Positions 15,712 through 24,081 are shown, numbered from the stretch's first letter. The stretch: DNA of 48,296 bases from UBA2653 sp964572685 (GCA_964572685.1 CAZNFJ010000012.1:1-48296); one strand, 5' to 3'. A program made the numbers and translations. The notes: a model not told the origin generated them from the sequence alone.

Positions 15712-16379
15712 TGAATGTATATTTAAATGAATATGAACAATGGAATGCCCTCAAAAAGTGGTGGCAAAAATACAATGCCATTGTCATCGTATTATTTTCA
15801 TTGGTTCTGCTGAGCTGCTCTGCATATAAATATTGGCAGTGGCACAATGAAAGCCGTATGCAACAAGCTTCTAACAATTATGAACGGATGATGTTGGCTT
15901 CTGCTAATCATCAAAATGAACAAGTCCAGAAATTAGCAAATAGTTTGGTTTCTGATTATCCCAATAGTATCTATGCTGATGCGGCTCGTTTATCTTTAGC
16001 GAAAATTGCCGTATTTTCTAAAAATTACGGACAAGCTGAAATACAACTGAAGTCGGTTGCTTATAATAGCCAAATCACAGAGTTGTCTGATGTCGCCAAA
16101 ATTCGTTTGGCTCGTTTATGGGTTTCTCATCAACGTTATCAAGAAGCGCTAGATATCTTAAAAGGGATGAAAGGAAAAGCCTACATGCCTTTGGTTGACG
16201 AATTGCGAGGCGATATTTATACCGGTTTGAATCAATTTGATAAGGCCGTTGATTATTATCGTCAAGCGTTGTCTGAAGTACAAAATTATGGTGTTGGTCA
16301 TTTATTCTTGGAAATGAAATCCAATGATTTGACTACTTTGTCTAATACTCATTCTTTAAATAAGCCTGAAAATGTGTAA
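15708..16379 (+). CDS. YfgM-like membrane-anchored TPR protein
   Basis: This 223-residue protein has one membrane segment near the N-terminus (about residues 25-42, IVIVLFSLVLLSCSAY) preceded by the WNALKKWWQKYN segment typical of YfgM. Behind it is a periplasmic region with TPR-like helices (YADAARLSLAKIAVF, AKIRLARLWVSHQRYQEALD, DELRGDIYTGLNQFDKAVDYY). In E. coli YfgM associates with PpiD and the SecYEG translocon. Its place between hisS and bamB is the conserved gammaproteobacterial order, which supports the call. It overlaps hisS by four bases and bamB by eight. Confidence 0.88.
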   Translation: MMNVYLNEYEQWNALKKWWQKYNAIVIVLFSLVLLSCSAYKYWQWHNESRMQQASNNYERMMLASANHQNEQVQKLANSLVSDYPNSIYADAARLSLAKIAVFSKNYGQAEIQLKSVAYNSQITELSDVAKIRLARLWVSHQRYQEALDILKGMKGKAYMPLVDELRGDIYTGLNQFDKAVDYYRQALSEVQNYGVGHLFLEMKSNDLTTLSNTHSLNKPENV

Positions 16380-17535
16380 ATTAAAATATATTTTATTGCC
16401 CATGCTCGCAGCAAGCATTAGTGCTTGCACTTACATTGATGATTATGCGTTTGGTAAGGACAATACCCCAAAACCCAATCCTTTACCGCAAATTCAGGTG
16501 AAAAAAACAGTCCACTTAGATTGGTCGGTTTCATTGGACGGATTTAAAAAACAAGGCATGAATGCTGATTTGGTCCCTTATATATCCAATCACAAAGTAT
16601 ATGCAGCTACACCGCAAGGTAAAATTTACGCTCTGACGGAAGCGAATGGTCGCATTCTTTGGCAAACTGATTTACATCAATCTTTATTGGCAGGCCCTGT
16701 CATATCTGGCGATAAAATGATTGTGACGGGCGATGATGCTGCTATTTACATTTTAAAATTAGAAAATGGCGCCTTATTACATCGCATCGGTGTTGCCAAT
16801 GATGTGATGTCAAAGCCTTACATATATCATCAAAAAATATATGTTAAAACCATTACTGGTGTAGTTTACTGTATTGATTTACAAACCGGGCATAAAGACT
16901 GGAAATATGAGCATTCTACTTCTGAAATTATTTTAAAAGCGAGCTCCTCGCCCGTATATTATAAAAATATGATTTTAGCAGGTTTCTCTGATGGTAGCTT
17001 GGTTGGCTTAGAGCCAACAAAAGGCCATCCTATCTTTACTCAGCATATCAGTTATGCCCGGGGAGTTAGTGAAGTTGAACGCTTAAATGACGTAGATACC
17101 AATCCTTTAATAGAGCAAGATCGTCTCTATATTGCATCCTATCAGGGTGATATTGGCGCATATTCTATTTCAGACTCTGATTTTATATGGAAAAAACCGG
17201 CTTCAACGTACCATGATTTGAGTTTTGTTGATGAGAATTTGGTGATGGTTAGCAGTAAAGATGTAATCTGGGCTTACCAAAAACAAACAGGTCAAACACT
17301 TTGGACTCAAAATCAATTAAAAGCAAGACGACTGACCGCTCCTGTGACTTGGAAGCGAATCATTTGGGTTGGCGATGCGCTGGGCTATTTACATGGTGTA
17401 TCACCACAAACAGGGCAGTTTGTTGCACAATTAAAATTACCAGGCGGTATGGTTGCCGCTCCTGTTATTGAAGGCAATCATGCTTGGGTGATGACCACCA
17501 ATGGGCAATTGCATCGACTAAGTTTGGAAAAATAA
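16372..17535 (+). CDS. bamB: Outer-membrane assembly lipoprotein BamB
   Basis: BamB is the beta-propeller lipoprotein of the BAM complex that inserts outer-membrane proteins. The 387-residue protein begins with a lipoprotein signal ending LAASISAC, with the lipidated Cys at position 19, followed by PQQ-type propeller repeats, each with a G.I.AL...TG...W-like pattern (GKIYALTEANGRILWQTDL, GVVYCIDLQTGHKDWKYE, DVIWAYQKQTGQTLWTQ, GYLHGVSPQTGQFVAQL). Length and repeat number fit. The start overlaps the yfgM-like gene and der begins one base after the stop, so it is embedded in the operon. Confidence 0.95.
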   Translation: MCKLKYILLPMLAASISACTYIDDYAFGKDNTPKPNPLPQIQVKKTVHLDWSVSLDGFKKQGMNADLVPYISNHKVYAATPQGKIYALTEANGRILWQTDLHQSLLAGPVISGDKMIVTGDDAAIYILKLENGALLHRIGVANDVMSKPYIYHQKIYVKTITGVVYCIDLQTGHKDWKYEHSTSEIILKASSSPVYYKNMILAGFSDGSLVGLEPTKGHPIFTQHISYARGVSEVERLNDVDTNPLIEQDRLYIASYQGDIGAYSISDSDFIWKKPASTYHDLSFVDENLVMVSSKDVIWAYQKQTGQTLWTQNQLKARRLTAPVTWKRIIWVGDALGYLHGVSPQTGQFVAQLKLPGGMVAAPVIEGNHAWVMTTNGQLHRLSLEK

Positions 17536-17536
17536 T

Positions 17537-18934
17537 ATGTTACCTGTCATTGCCATCGTTGGACGCCCAAATGTTGGGAAGTCCACCTTGTTTAACTGTA
17601 TAACCAAAACCAAAGCTGCTTTGGTTGCTGATTTCCCCGGTGTCACACGTGATAGACAATACGGTAAAGCCATCTATCAAGACAGAGAATTTATGGTCGT
17701 TGATACCAGTGGTTTGGGGGAGCAGCATTCTGATATTGATGAATTAGCTACCCAACAAGCTGAATTGGCTTTAAAAGAAGCCGATATCATCTTTTTTGTG
17801 GTTGATGCACGAGCGGGTTTAACACCTGTGGATATGGAATTAGCAAAAAAATTAAGAAAATTCAGCAAAAAAATCTATTTACTTATTAATAAGAGTGAAT
17901 CGATGACGTTCCCCATTGCTTCTAGTGAATTTCAAAAACTTGGTTTTGAACAAGTGCATTGTGTTTCATCAGCTCACTCAAGAGGTATTACCGATGTACT
18001 TGATGAGGTCACGGAGCCTTGGGCGTGCATGAATGATGAAATGCTTACCTTAGAACAACAGCCTATTCGTGTCGCTGTTGTGGGTCGACCCAATGTTGGT
18101 AAGTCAACTTTTATTAATCGTTTATTGGGTGAAGAGCGGGTGGTTGTGTTTGATATGCCCGGAACCACGCGAGATACCATTGAAATTCCTGTTGAATTAT
18201 ATGGGCAAGATTATATCTTTATGGATACTGCCGGCGTTCGAAGACGTGCTAGAGTATCCGAGGCCATTGAAAAATTTTCTGTTATTAAAACCTTGCAAGC
18301 GATTGATGCCTCTGATGTTTGTTTAGTACTCATCAATGGTCAAGAACCCATCACCGATCAAGACATGCATTTGATTGATTATGTTATTCAGGCTGGTAAG
18401 GCGATGGTGATTGCATTTAATAAATGTGATTTATTGAATGATGACGATAAAAAAATGATTAAAAATAAAATTGAATTGCGTATGCCATTTCAGTGTTTTT
18501 ATGAAATTCGTTTTATATCTGCTTTAAAAGGTTTTGGTATGCGGCAATTATGGACCGATATCAAAGCTGCATATCTGGCATCCAAACAAAAACATGCGAC
18601 ATCATTTCTTACAAGAGTTCTACAAAATGCCATTACCACTCATCAGCCACCATTGGTGCATGGTCGTCGTATAAAATTACGTTTCGCGCATATGGGAGGC
18701 CTTCAGCCACCAACAGTGGTTGTGCATGGCAATCAAGTAGATGATCTACCTGACTCTTACAAACGTTTTTTAAAGAATTTTTTCATGGAAGCTTTAAAGT
18801 TAACAGGTACACCTTTAGAAATCATTTTTAAAAGTGGTGACAATCCTTACGCGGGTAAGAAAAATAATTTAAGCGGTCGTCAACAGAAAAAAAGAAAGCG
18901 TATGGTTAAATTTATTAAAAAGAAAAGTAAATAA
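17537..18934 (+). CDS. der: Ribosome biogenesis GTPase Der (EngA)
   Basis: Der is a double-GTPase needed for 50S subunit maturation. The 465-residue protein has two complete P-loops (GRPNVGKSTLFN at about residues 8-19 and GRPNVGKSTFIN at about 182-193), switch II regions DTSGLG and DTAGVR, and a C-terminal KH-like domain ending in a very basic tail. The second G4 motif is canonical (NKCD), but the first reads NKSE instead of the usual NKxD, a conservative but noticeable change at the guanine-recognition residue. It is the last gene of the block; no clear terminator follows within 60 bases. Confidence 0.96.
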   Translation: MLPVIAIVGRPNVGKSTLFNCITKTKAALVADFPGVTRDRQYGKAIYQDREFMVVDTSGLGEQHSDIDELATQQAELALKEADIIFFVVDARAGLTPVDMELAKKLRKFSKKIYLLINKSESMTFPIASSEFQKLGFEQVHCVSSAHSRGITDVLDEVTEPWACMNDEMLTLEQQPIRVAVVGRPNVGKSTFINRLLGEERVVVFDMPGTTRDTIEIPVELYGQDYIFMDTAGVRRRARVSEAIEKFSVIKTLQAIDASDVCLVLINGQEPITDQDMHLIDYVIQAGKAMVIAFNKCDLLNDDDKKMIKNKIELRMPFQCFYEIRFISALKGFGMRQLWTDIKAAYLASKQKHATSFLTRVLQNAITTHQPPLVHGRRIKLRFAHMGGLQPPTVVVHGNQVDDLPDSYKRFLKNFFMEALKLTGTPLEIIFKSGDNPYAGKKNNLSGRQQKKRKRMVKFIKKKSK

Positions 18935-18993
18935 ATAAAAATAGTTCTTATTATTTTGGTGATATTATTTATTGTAAATTTTAACCATGATAC

Positions 18994-19036
18994 GGGCTTT
19001 TGCCGTGAGTGCCGTGCTCACTCAGGCAAAGAGTCC
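18994..19036. ncRNA. Long hairpin, candidate structured RNA or repeat element
   Basis: GGGCTTTTGCC (18994-19004) pairs with GGCAAAGAGTCC (19025-19036) allowing one bulge and one G-U. Inside, GTGAG (19005-19009) pairs with CTCAC (19017-19021) around a 7-base loop. The stem is much more GC-rich than its surroundings and is not followed by a T run, so it does not look like an ordinary intrinsic terminator. It could be part of a small RNA, a der 3'-end processing structure or a dispersed genomic repeat. Confidence 0.35.
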
Positions 19037-19139
19037 AAATATGATAGAGAGGTAGGCGGTAACAGATTCTTCCTATCAGATTAAATATATGCCATCTATT
19101 TTAATTCCTTTCAGCTGAGATTCATAAAGGAATGACTAA

Positions 19140-19235
19140 ATGAAAAAAAATATTTTTTTATTTTTATCTCTGTTTAATTTAAAAAACTATGCTATATTGA
19201 TAAGTGAAACATTTATTAAAAGGAGATTAACATGA
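19140..19235 (+). CDS. Possible 31-residue leader peptide
   Basis: An ATG with AAAGG nine bases upstream opens a 31-codon frame (MKKNIFLFLSLFNL...) whose TGA overlaps the start of the next gene as ATGA. The N-terminus is hydrophobic like a signal sequence. Against it, the promoter-like TGCTATATT at 19190-19198 lies inside the frame, and AT-rich DNA easily yields such peptides. It could be a translated leader coupled to the next gene or chance. Confidence 0.22.
   Translation: MKKNIFLFLSLFNLKNYAILISETFIKRRLT
19190..19198 (+). promoter_or_regulatory. Extended -10 promoter for the His/Lys-rich exported protein
   Basis: TGCTATATT (TG, one base, TATATT) lies 33 bp before the ATG at 19232. The -35 region is weak. 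Confidence 0.4.
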
Positions 19236-19426
19236 ACGTTTCTAAATTGGTAATTGCTGTATTTTCTTCTGCTTTGGCTTTTTCTGCATTTGCTGTTGAA
19301 AAATTGGATTCAACTGTAGACAAAAATGGTTTAATTGCAAAGCATCATCATCACAAGCATAAAAGTGAACACAAAAGAGATGTCGCGAAACATAAAATCA
19401 AAAGTGATAAGAATAATAAACACTAA
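19232..19426 (+). CDS. Small exported His/Lys-rich protein (64 aa)
   Basis: The 64-residue product starts with a clear signal peptide (MNVSKLVIAVFSSALAFSAFA, cleavage probably after AFA). The mature part of about 43 residues is basic and histidine-rich (KHHHHKHKSEHKRDVAKHK). An AAAAGGAGA ribosome-binding site, an upstream extended -10 and a strong terminator show an independent single-gene transcript. Composition suggests metal binding, or buffering of acid or polyanions in the periplasm, as in small acid-shock-like proteins; this is inference from composition only. No family is recognised. Confidence 0.75.
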   Translation: MNVSKLVIAVFSSALAFSAFAVEKLDSTVDKNGLIAKHHHHKHKSEHKRDVAKHKIKSDKNNKH

Positions 19427-19460
19427 AGCATTAGATAATTTCTTGTTTTGGTTTTAATTC

Positions 19461-19489
19461 AAAAGTCAGAGGTTTCCTCTGACTTTTTT
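19461..19489 (+). terminator. Strong intrinsic terminator
   Basis: AAAAGTCAGAGG pairs perfectly with CCTCTGACTTTT around a TTT loop and runs into further T residues. It ends the transcript of the small exported protein. Confidence 0.92.
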
Positions 19490-19546
19490 GTTTAACACTC
19501 ACGCCTTTTTTTCATGAATGCTTTAAAATAATCTTAATTTTTTTTA

Positions 19547-19555
19547 TGTTATAAT
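19547..19555 (+). promoter_or_regulatory. Extended -10 promoter for the 49-residue exported protein
   Basis: TGTTATAAT (TATAAT at 19550-19555) lies 31 bp before the ATG at 19587. It is the same 9-mer as the element at 8409-8417. Confidence 0.5.
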
Positions 19556-19586
19556 TGAATTGCAGATTAATTAAATGGAGTTTGAG

Positions 19587-19736
19587 ATGAAGAAATTAAA
19601 TTTAGTCATGGCCCTTTTATTGTCTTGGATGGTTTTTTCAAATTTGGCGTATTCAGATAAATCAACATCGCCAACTGGTGAGCCATCATCTAATGAAACT
19701 CCTGATGTGCCAAAAGGTGATACTGATGTTTTTTAA
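19587..19736 (+). CDS. Small exported protein (49 aa)
   Basis: A frame of 49 codons begins MKKLNLVMALLLSWMVFSNL, a good signal peptide (cleavage near AYS), followed by a short Ser/Thr/Pro/Asp-rich mature part of about 26 residues ending in TDVF. TGGAG stands eight bases before the ATG, and an extended -10 promoter is upstream; an in-frame ATG at 19575 overlaps the ribosome-binding site and is less likely. No function or family is recognised. The next gene starts 26 bases after the stop and may be co-transcribed. Confidence 0.6.
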   Translation: MKKLNLVMALLLSWMVFSNLAYSDKSTSPTGEPSSNETPDVPKGDTDVF

Positions 19737-19762
19737 TCAAGGATAGTTAGATACCTAGAACC

Positions 19763-20128
19763 ATGAGTCTATATCAGCTGAATTCTCGTATTCACCATCT
19801 GATTCACCGCTTATATAATGCCATGCTTATGGTTTTGTTGTTTTTCTTGTGGTTTCAAGTGGATTTTTTCACATGGCTTATCTCGGGTCTTTTTTTGTTT
19901 TATCTACCTTCTTGGCAAAATATTGAAGCTATTCAATTTGAGAATGGTCGATGTTTTTTTTATTTTACTCGTTACATATTGCATATTGAAATTGAGGCCA
20001 TTCATTTTTTTAAATGGGGTTGGCTATTTATCACCAACCATGGGCGCTATTTTATTTTTTCAGACGCTTTATCTCGTGAAGAGATGCATGAAATCATCTG
20101 GAAAATTCATCAAGTCACCGGGCGTTGA
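19763..20128 (+). CDS. Unrecognised small membrane protein (121 aa)
   Basis: The 121-residue product has one or two hydrophobic segments at about residues 20-55 (AMLMVLLFFLWFQVDFFTWL and ISGLFLFYLP), followed by a cytoplasm-like region rich in aromatic residues. The arrangement of a short N-terminus, a membrane hairpin and a small beta-rich tail recalls YgfX/CptA-type proteins, but no diagnostic motif is visible and I do not assign it. The end overlaps the convergent lytic transglycosylase gene by 19 bases. Confidence 0.55.
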   Translation: MSLYQLNSRIHHLIHRLYNAMLMVLLFFLWFQVDFFTWLISGLFLFYLPSWQNIEAIQFENGRCFFYFTRYILHIEIEAIHFFKWGWLFITNHGRYFIFSDALSREEMHEIIWKIHQVTGR

Positions 20129-21900
20129 CCAGGGAGCGGTTTTAGTACTTCCTTTAAAGTGACCCGCTTGTGAAGGCGATGTTGGTATATCGCATTAAAT
20201 GCAACAATATTTTTTAGATAATTTCTGGTTTCTCGCCATGGCAATGTATCAATCCAGGTAATAATATCTGGTGCGGGATATTTTTTTATCCAGGCTTGTA
20301 CAGCGCTCGGTCCTGCATTATAAGCCGCAGCCACCAATAAAGGGTGCTTTAAATGCTGATTCAAATCATTTAAATACCGAGTGCCCAATTGAATATTTTT
20401 TTGTGGATTAAAAAGCTCTTTCTCATTTCGATAGGCGATGTGGTATCGTTTGCTAATAAGTTTGGCCGTACGGGGCATCATTTGCATCAGTCCTTTGGCT
20501 CCCACAGGAGATACGATTTGTGGGTGAAAAGCACTTTCTTGTCGAATAATTGAATATACAAATTCAGGTGGAAGATGATTGCTTTGGGCATTTTGTGATA
20601 CAAATTGCGAGTACTGTGTAGGAAAACGCACACTGATTTGATTGAATAACTGGGGTTGATTACTCATATAAATGGCTTGATTAGGCCAATTGAGGGAGTA
20701 GCTGACCCAATCGACTAATTCGCATTGAGTTGTTTTAGGCAATTCTAAAACAAAATCATTCAACAATTGTGATGCTTTGCCTAAGTACTGATGCCTGTAA
20801 GCCTGGCGAATTTCTTCCAAAAGCGCAATATAGGGTTTTAATCCAAGATGATTTCTACAGGTGTTTTGTTCTTGGAAAGCGGGCGAGCGATGTAAATATA
20901 TACTGGATAAAAATCCATAATAACTGCGCTCCCTAGATAATTTATTCAAACGAGCAACGCCTAATTCCTTTTGTTGTAAGTGAAGCTCTGAACGCGCTAG
21001 CCAATAAATTTGCTCGGGAGTATACGGTTTTTTCATTTTCAGGATGCTTGTGCGAACTTTAGACCACTTTTGATGTAATAAACCATAACGCATTTGCCAT
21101 TCTAATAAGGAATCAGTGTAATATCGAGGTTGAATTTTTGCAAACCAAACGCTTGTTTCTGATTGATTGCGCATGGCTAAATACAAAGACATAAAACGAT
21201 AAAAACGTTGTTTTTGGTCAGGATTAAGCTGTAATTTTTGATAGAAATTTTTAATATGTGCTTGGTTTCGGTTTAATGCAATCATGCGTTCTAGCGCATA
21301 AAGTGCTTCTTCACCATGCCAGTTATCATAGGGAATTTTTTGAATTTGTTCTGGTTGTTGATGAAGTTTAAGAAAAGCAAGCGATGCTATTTTTTCAGAT
21401 GAGGATCCTCGATTGAGCAATTGTCTTGCTAGTGTGAGATTTTGTTGATCGAGTGCTAGTTTGATGCGTTGGTTGCGATACTTGGCTCGCCAAGCAGGTA
21501 CTTGATTTAGTTCATGAAAAATACGATCACAGGCGATGGGTTGTTGTGTCCCTACTAACCAAAGCGGTGTTGCGATTTGTAGGGCTTTTTGTTTTTGATG
21601 TTCATGCCAAAATGCGTATGCTGCGTAACATTGAACCTGTATAGAATTGCTCGGTCGATAGATTTTGGTGATGAGTGGCCAGTTTTGTTTATCGCCAAGA
21701 TATATAAGCCAGCGCTCTCTTAACTTTTGCGCCAAAGGACCTTTTTGCGCTACGAAGTTAGCCAGCTGGGGCTGATACTGGGGTGGTAGGTGAGTTGACC
21801 AATAACGATAATTGGAGAATTTTTCCATATAAGCGTCACCCGATAGGGCATAAGCTGAACAGGATAAGCAGAATACAGTTGTGAAAAGCCATTTAAACAT
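20110..21900 (-). CDS. slt: Soluble lytic murein transglycosylase
   Basis: Slt cleaves peptidoglycan glycan strands to 1,6-anhydromuropeptides in the periplasm. A signal peptide (MFKWLFTTVFCLSCSAYA) precedes about 430 residues of helical repeats that would form the doughnut-shaped domain. The C-terminal catalytic domain has IIRQESAFHP with the catalytic Glu (about residue 456), PVGAKGLMQMMP, LGTRYLNDL and AAAYNAGPSAV. At 596 residues it is close to the E. coli Slt70 length. Its start overlaps the rpe stop by eight bases, so it is the last gene of the minus-strand operon. Confidence 0.93.
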   Translation of the reverse strand: MFKWLFTTVFCLSCSAYALSGDAYMEKFSNYRYWSTHLPPQYQPQLANFVAQKGPLAQKLRERWLIYLGDKQNWPLITKIYRPSNSIQVQCYAAYAFWHEHQKQKALQIATPLWLVGTQQPIACDRIFHELNQVPAWRAKYRNQRIKLALDQQNLTLARQLLNRGSSSEKIASLAFLKLHQQPEQIQKIPYDNWHGEEALYALERMIALNRNQAHIKNFYQKLQLNPDQKQRFYRFMSLYLAMRNQSETSVWFAKIQPRYYTDSLLEWQMRYGLLHQKWSKVRTSILKMKKPYTPEQIYWLARSELHLQQKELGVARLNKLSRERSYYGFLSSIYLHRSPAFQEQNTCRNHLGLKPYIALLEEIRQAYRHQYLGKASQLLNDFVLELPKTTQCELVDWVSYSLNWPNQAIYMSNQPQLFNQISVRFPTQYSQFVSQNAQSNHLPPEFVYSIIRQESAFHPQIVSPVGAKGLMQMMPRTAKLISKRYHIAYRNEKELFNPQKNIQLGTRYLNDLNQHLKHPLLVAAAYNAGPSAVQAWIKKYPAPDIITWIDTLPWRETRNYLKNIVAFNAIYQHRLHKRVTLKEVLKPLPGQRPVT

Positions 21901-22549
21901 TTTTTTTCAGTAAATCTTGATATAGTTGAATACATTGAGGGTAATTGCTAGCTTTAAATAAAGCAGAACCCACCACAAAATCACTTGCACCATGATGAAT
22001 AAAATCCTCTATGTTCTCTAGTTGAATACCGCCATCAACCATAATCGATAATTTAGGATATTTTTGGTGAATGATTTTTACTTTTTCTAAAACCTCTGGA
22101 AGACATTTCTGTCCGCCATATCCTGGATTGACTGACATAATCAGGACATAATCAAGTAGATGATGACACCAGGTTAAATCTTCAATGCCTTGTGCGGGAT
22201 TTAAAACGAGTCCTGCATGGCAGCCCAATTCACGAATTCGATGTAAATGTCGATGAAGATGGATGCATGCATCGCCATGTATGGAAATTCGTGATGCGCC
22301 TGCTTTTGCAAATTTTTCTATCATGTCTTGAACAGGCGTTATCATGAGGTGAACATCAATGGTTAATTGAGGATATTGTTGATGAATTTGCTGGCAAAGC
22401 TCAGGTCCAAAACTTAAATTGGGCACATAGTGATTATCCATGATATCTAAATGTAGTTGATGGATATCATGTTCAATAAGACAATTTATTTCTTGACCTA
22501 ATTCGAGCATTGATGCGGCAAGTATTGATGGCCATATTTTTTTATCCAA
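21893..22549 (-). CDS. rpe: Ribulose-phosphate 3-epimerase
   Basis: Rpe interconverts ribulose 5-phosphate and xylulose 5-phosphate in the pentose phosphate pathway. The 218-residue TIM-barrel protein carries HLDIMDNHYVPNLSFGP with metal and catalytic residues, VHLMI, SVNPGYGGQKCLPEVLEKV and IMVDGGIQLENI with the second catalytic Asp. The N-terminal segment reads SILAASMLELGQEI where SILSADFxxLGxE is usual, so the Asp there is lost. It overlaps the barrel-protein gene upstream and slt downstream by eight bases each. Confidence 0.95.
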   Translation of the reverse strand: MDKKIWPSILAASMLELGQEINCLIEHDIHQLHLDIMDNHYVPNLSFGPELCQQIHQQYPQLTIDVHLMITPVQDMIEKFAKAGASRISIHGDACIHLHRHLHRIRELGCHAGLVLNPAQGIEDLTWCHHLLDYVLIMSVNPGYGGQKCLPEVLEKVKIIHQKYPKLSIMVDGGIQLENIEDFIHHGASDFVVGSALFKASNYPQCIQLYQDLLKKNV

Positions 22550-23324
22550 AATTAAATGCTCCGTTAAATGTTAAATTGACTGAAGCAAATTGAGCCTTGT
22601 AGGAGGGTGTATTATAAGGTAATTGAGCAGTTAAATTAGATGTAGAAAAGAATCTAAAATCCAACCCGAAATTACTAAAATCATCAAGGAAATACAATAG
22701 TCCTGCCATGACTTGACCTGCAGCAGCACCTTGAGTTGTTCCAATATTAAATTGAGTAACTTCGGTTCCTTGATAATAAAAATTAAAATTATTCTGAACG
22801 CTTGCATATCCTCCACCAATGCCAATAAAAGGTGCTAAATTTGAATCAACATAATCGGGTGGTAGAAGATCAAAATATGCATTAAACATAAAGGCCATGG
22901 TATTGGTATTACCGCTGATATAGTTATCTGAGGTATCGTTACTAGAGATCGTTATACTTTTTACACCATTTGAAAAGGTTAAGTTTTTGTAAGGCGCGCT
23001 ATTGTAAAAAAACTGACCTTCGAGCCTGTATTTATTCCAACGATATCCCAATTGAGCGCCAACCAAGCCCAAAATACTATAATTGAGATCATGACTTAAA
23101 TTGTTATTGTTGGTGATAAGTTGTTGCAATTCAATGGCGATTGGTCGTCCTGAAGCAATGATTTTATTCGCTAAAGGGCCTAAAAAAGGGGTGGTAATAC
23201 CTAACTCACCTGAGCCACCAACTAAGACCCCACCATAGACACCTGGAGTTGGGTTGAGTGCATAAATGAAAGAGCTTGAAGAGCCGAGTAGAAGTGAAAG
23301 CAAATATATCCGTTTGGCATTCAT
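22542..23324 (-). CDS. Outer-membrane beta-barrel protein
   Basis: This 260-residue protein has a signal peptide (cleavage near FIYA) and then alternating hydrophobic/polar strands with many aromatic residues and Gly-rich turns: FLGPLANKI, LVGAQLGYRWNKYRLEGQFFYN, FIGIGGGYASVQNNFNFYY, GQVMAGLLYFLDDFSNFGLDFRFF. The pattern is that of small OmpA-like or opacity-type barrels. It ends in VNLTFNGAFNFG rather than a final Phe/Trp. It is related in layout to the next upstream gene and shares its operon. It could be an adhesin, porin-like protein or antigen; sequence alone does not decide. Confidence 0.75.
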   Translation of the reverse strand: MNAKRIYLLSLLLGSSSSFIYALNPTPGVYGGVLVGGSGELGITTPFLGPLANKIIASGRPIAIELQQLITNNNNLSHDLNYSILGLVGAQLGYRWNKYRLEGQFFYNSAPYKNLTFSNGVKSITISSNDTSDNYISGNTNTMAFMFNAYFDLLPPDYVDSNLAPFIGIGGGYASVQNNFNFYYQGTEVTQFNIGTTQGAAAGQVMAGLLYFLDDFSNFGLDFRFFSTSNLTAQLPYNTPSYKAQFASVNLTFNGAFNFG

Positions 23325-23335
23325 TTATTTTTTTC

Positions 23336-23971
23336 CTATTTAAATTCACATGCATCAAATCGATAGACCGCACTACCTGTGATGAGATGCGCTTGAAAGG
23401 TATTACCGATTGTATTGATATGTGTGGTACCTATGTATCGATATGCGACACTTAATCCATAGTTTTCAGAAAAATTAAAACTTAGTCCGGCTGTACCTTG
23501 ATATGCAAAACTATTATTATTCAAGACGGTATTGATGTAAGGCTGAACATTGATATTGGTTTGAATCCAGCCATAACCCAAACCTGCGCCGATGAAAGGT
23601 TGTAAGAGTGTTGAGGGTTTGTAGGGTAAATCCAAATAAGCATTAAGCAATCCTATTAGACCTTGGCTATAACCGAGTGCATAGGGGTTTTCGTAGGCGA
23701 CATTGTTGATTTGGATATTAGATAAATCGGCCTTGATATAGGTGACTTCTGCTTCATAACGCCAGAAAGCTTGCTTGTAACCCAGTGCACCACCGGCATT
23801 AAATCCGGAGTTGAATTGACCTTGATTTGCATAAACAGTGTCGATGGTGTTACTAATATTATTGGGTAACTGAGCTAGACCACCAAATGCAACTGAGTAT
23901 AGACCATCAATAGGTGTTGCTGCATAAGCTGATGAAATTAAAGATACAGCGCAAACAATCCGTCGTAACAT
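23336..23971 (-). CDS. Outer-membrane beta-barrel protein, companion of the next gene
   Basis: This 211-residue protein has a signal peptide (MLRRIVCAVSLISSAYA) and a barrel-like body: GALGYKQAFWRYEAEVTYIK, LLNAYLDLPYKPSTLLQPFIGAGLGYGWIQTNIN and NYGLSVAYRYIGTTH. It shares the general plan of the barrel protein at 22542-23324, including the LDLP-type segment before FIGxGxGY, and the two are probably an old tandem duplication. It is the first gene of the run of four (barrel, barrel, rpe, slt), with 11 bases to the next gene. The function is unknown beyond an outer-membrane location. Confidence 0.75.
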   Translation of the reverse strand: MLRRIVCAVSLISSAYAATPIDGLYSVAFGGLAQLPNNISNTIDTVYANQGQFNSGFNAGGALGYKQAFWRYEAEVTYIKADLSNIQINNVAYENPYALGYSQGLIGLLNAYLDLPYKPSTLLQPFIGAGLGYGWIQTNINVQPYINTVLNNNSFAYQGTAGLSFNFSENYGLSVAYRYIGTTHINTIGNTFQAHLITGSAVYRFDACEFK

Positions 23972-24050
23972 GCTTTTCCCTTCTTACCTAAGACAAACTT
24001 CATGTTAAACGTTTGTTAAAGATTTTTAAAGACTCTTGGCAATAAAATTT

Positions 24051-24081
24051 TAAAAAGGTGTAAGGTATCTTGCCCTACACC
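24051..24081 (-). terminator. Intrinsic terminator after the small exported-protein gene
   Basis: On the minus strand GGTGTAGG pairs with CCTTACACC (one bulge), followed by TTTTTAAAATTTT. It lies 15 bases past the stop of the gene at 24097. Confidence 0.75.

Larger units (their letters stand above)
18935..19231. other. Gene-poor interval with a long hairpin and a promoter
   Basis: This 297-bp interval after der is AT-rich apart from the GC-richer hairpin at 18994-19036. A second, weaker pairing is possible between GATAGAGAGG near 19044 and CTTCCTATC near 19069. A tiny possible ORF (19140-19235) and an extended -10 for the next gene lie at its end. I see no tRNA or known riboswitch. Confidence 0.6.

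Noticed and set aside
18935..19231. tRNA, 4.5S RNA, 6S RNA or known riboswitch in the interval after der
   Set aside because: I looked for cloverleaf features, the SRP tetraloop region and common riboswitch cores and could not match any.
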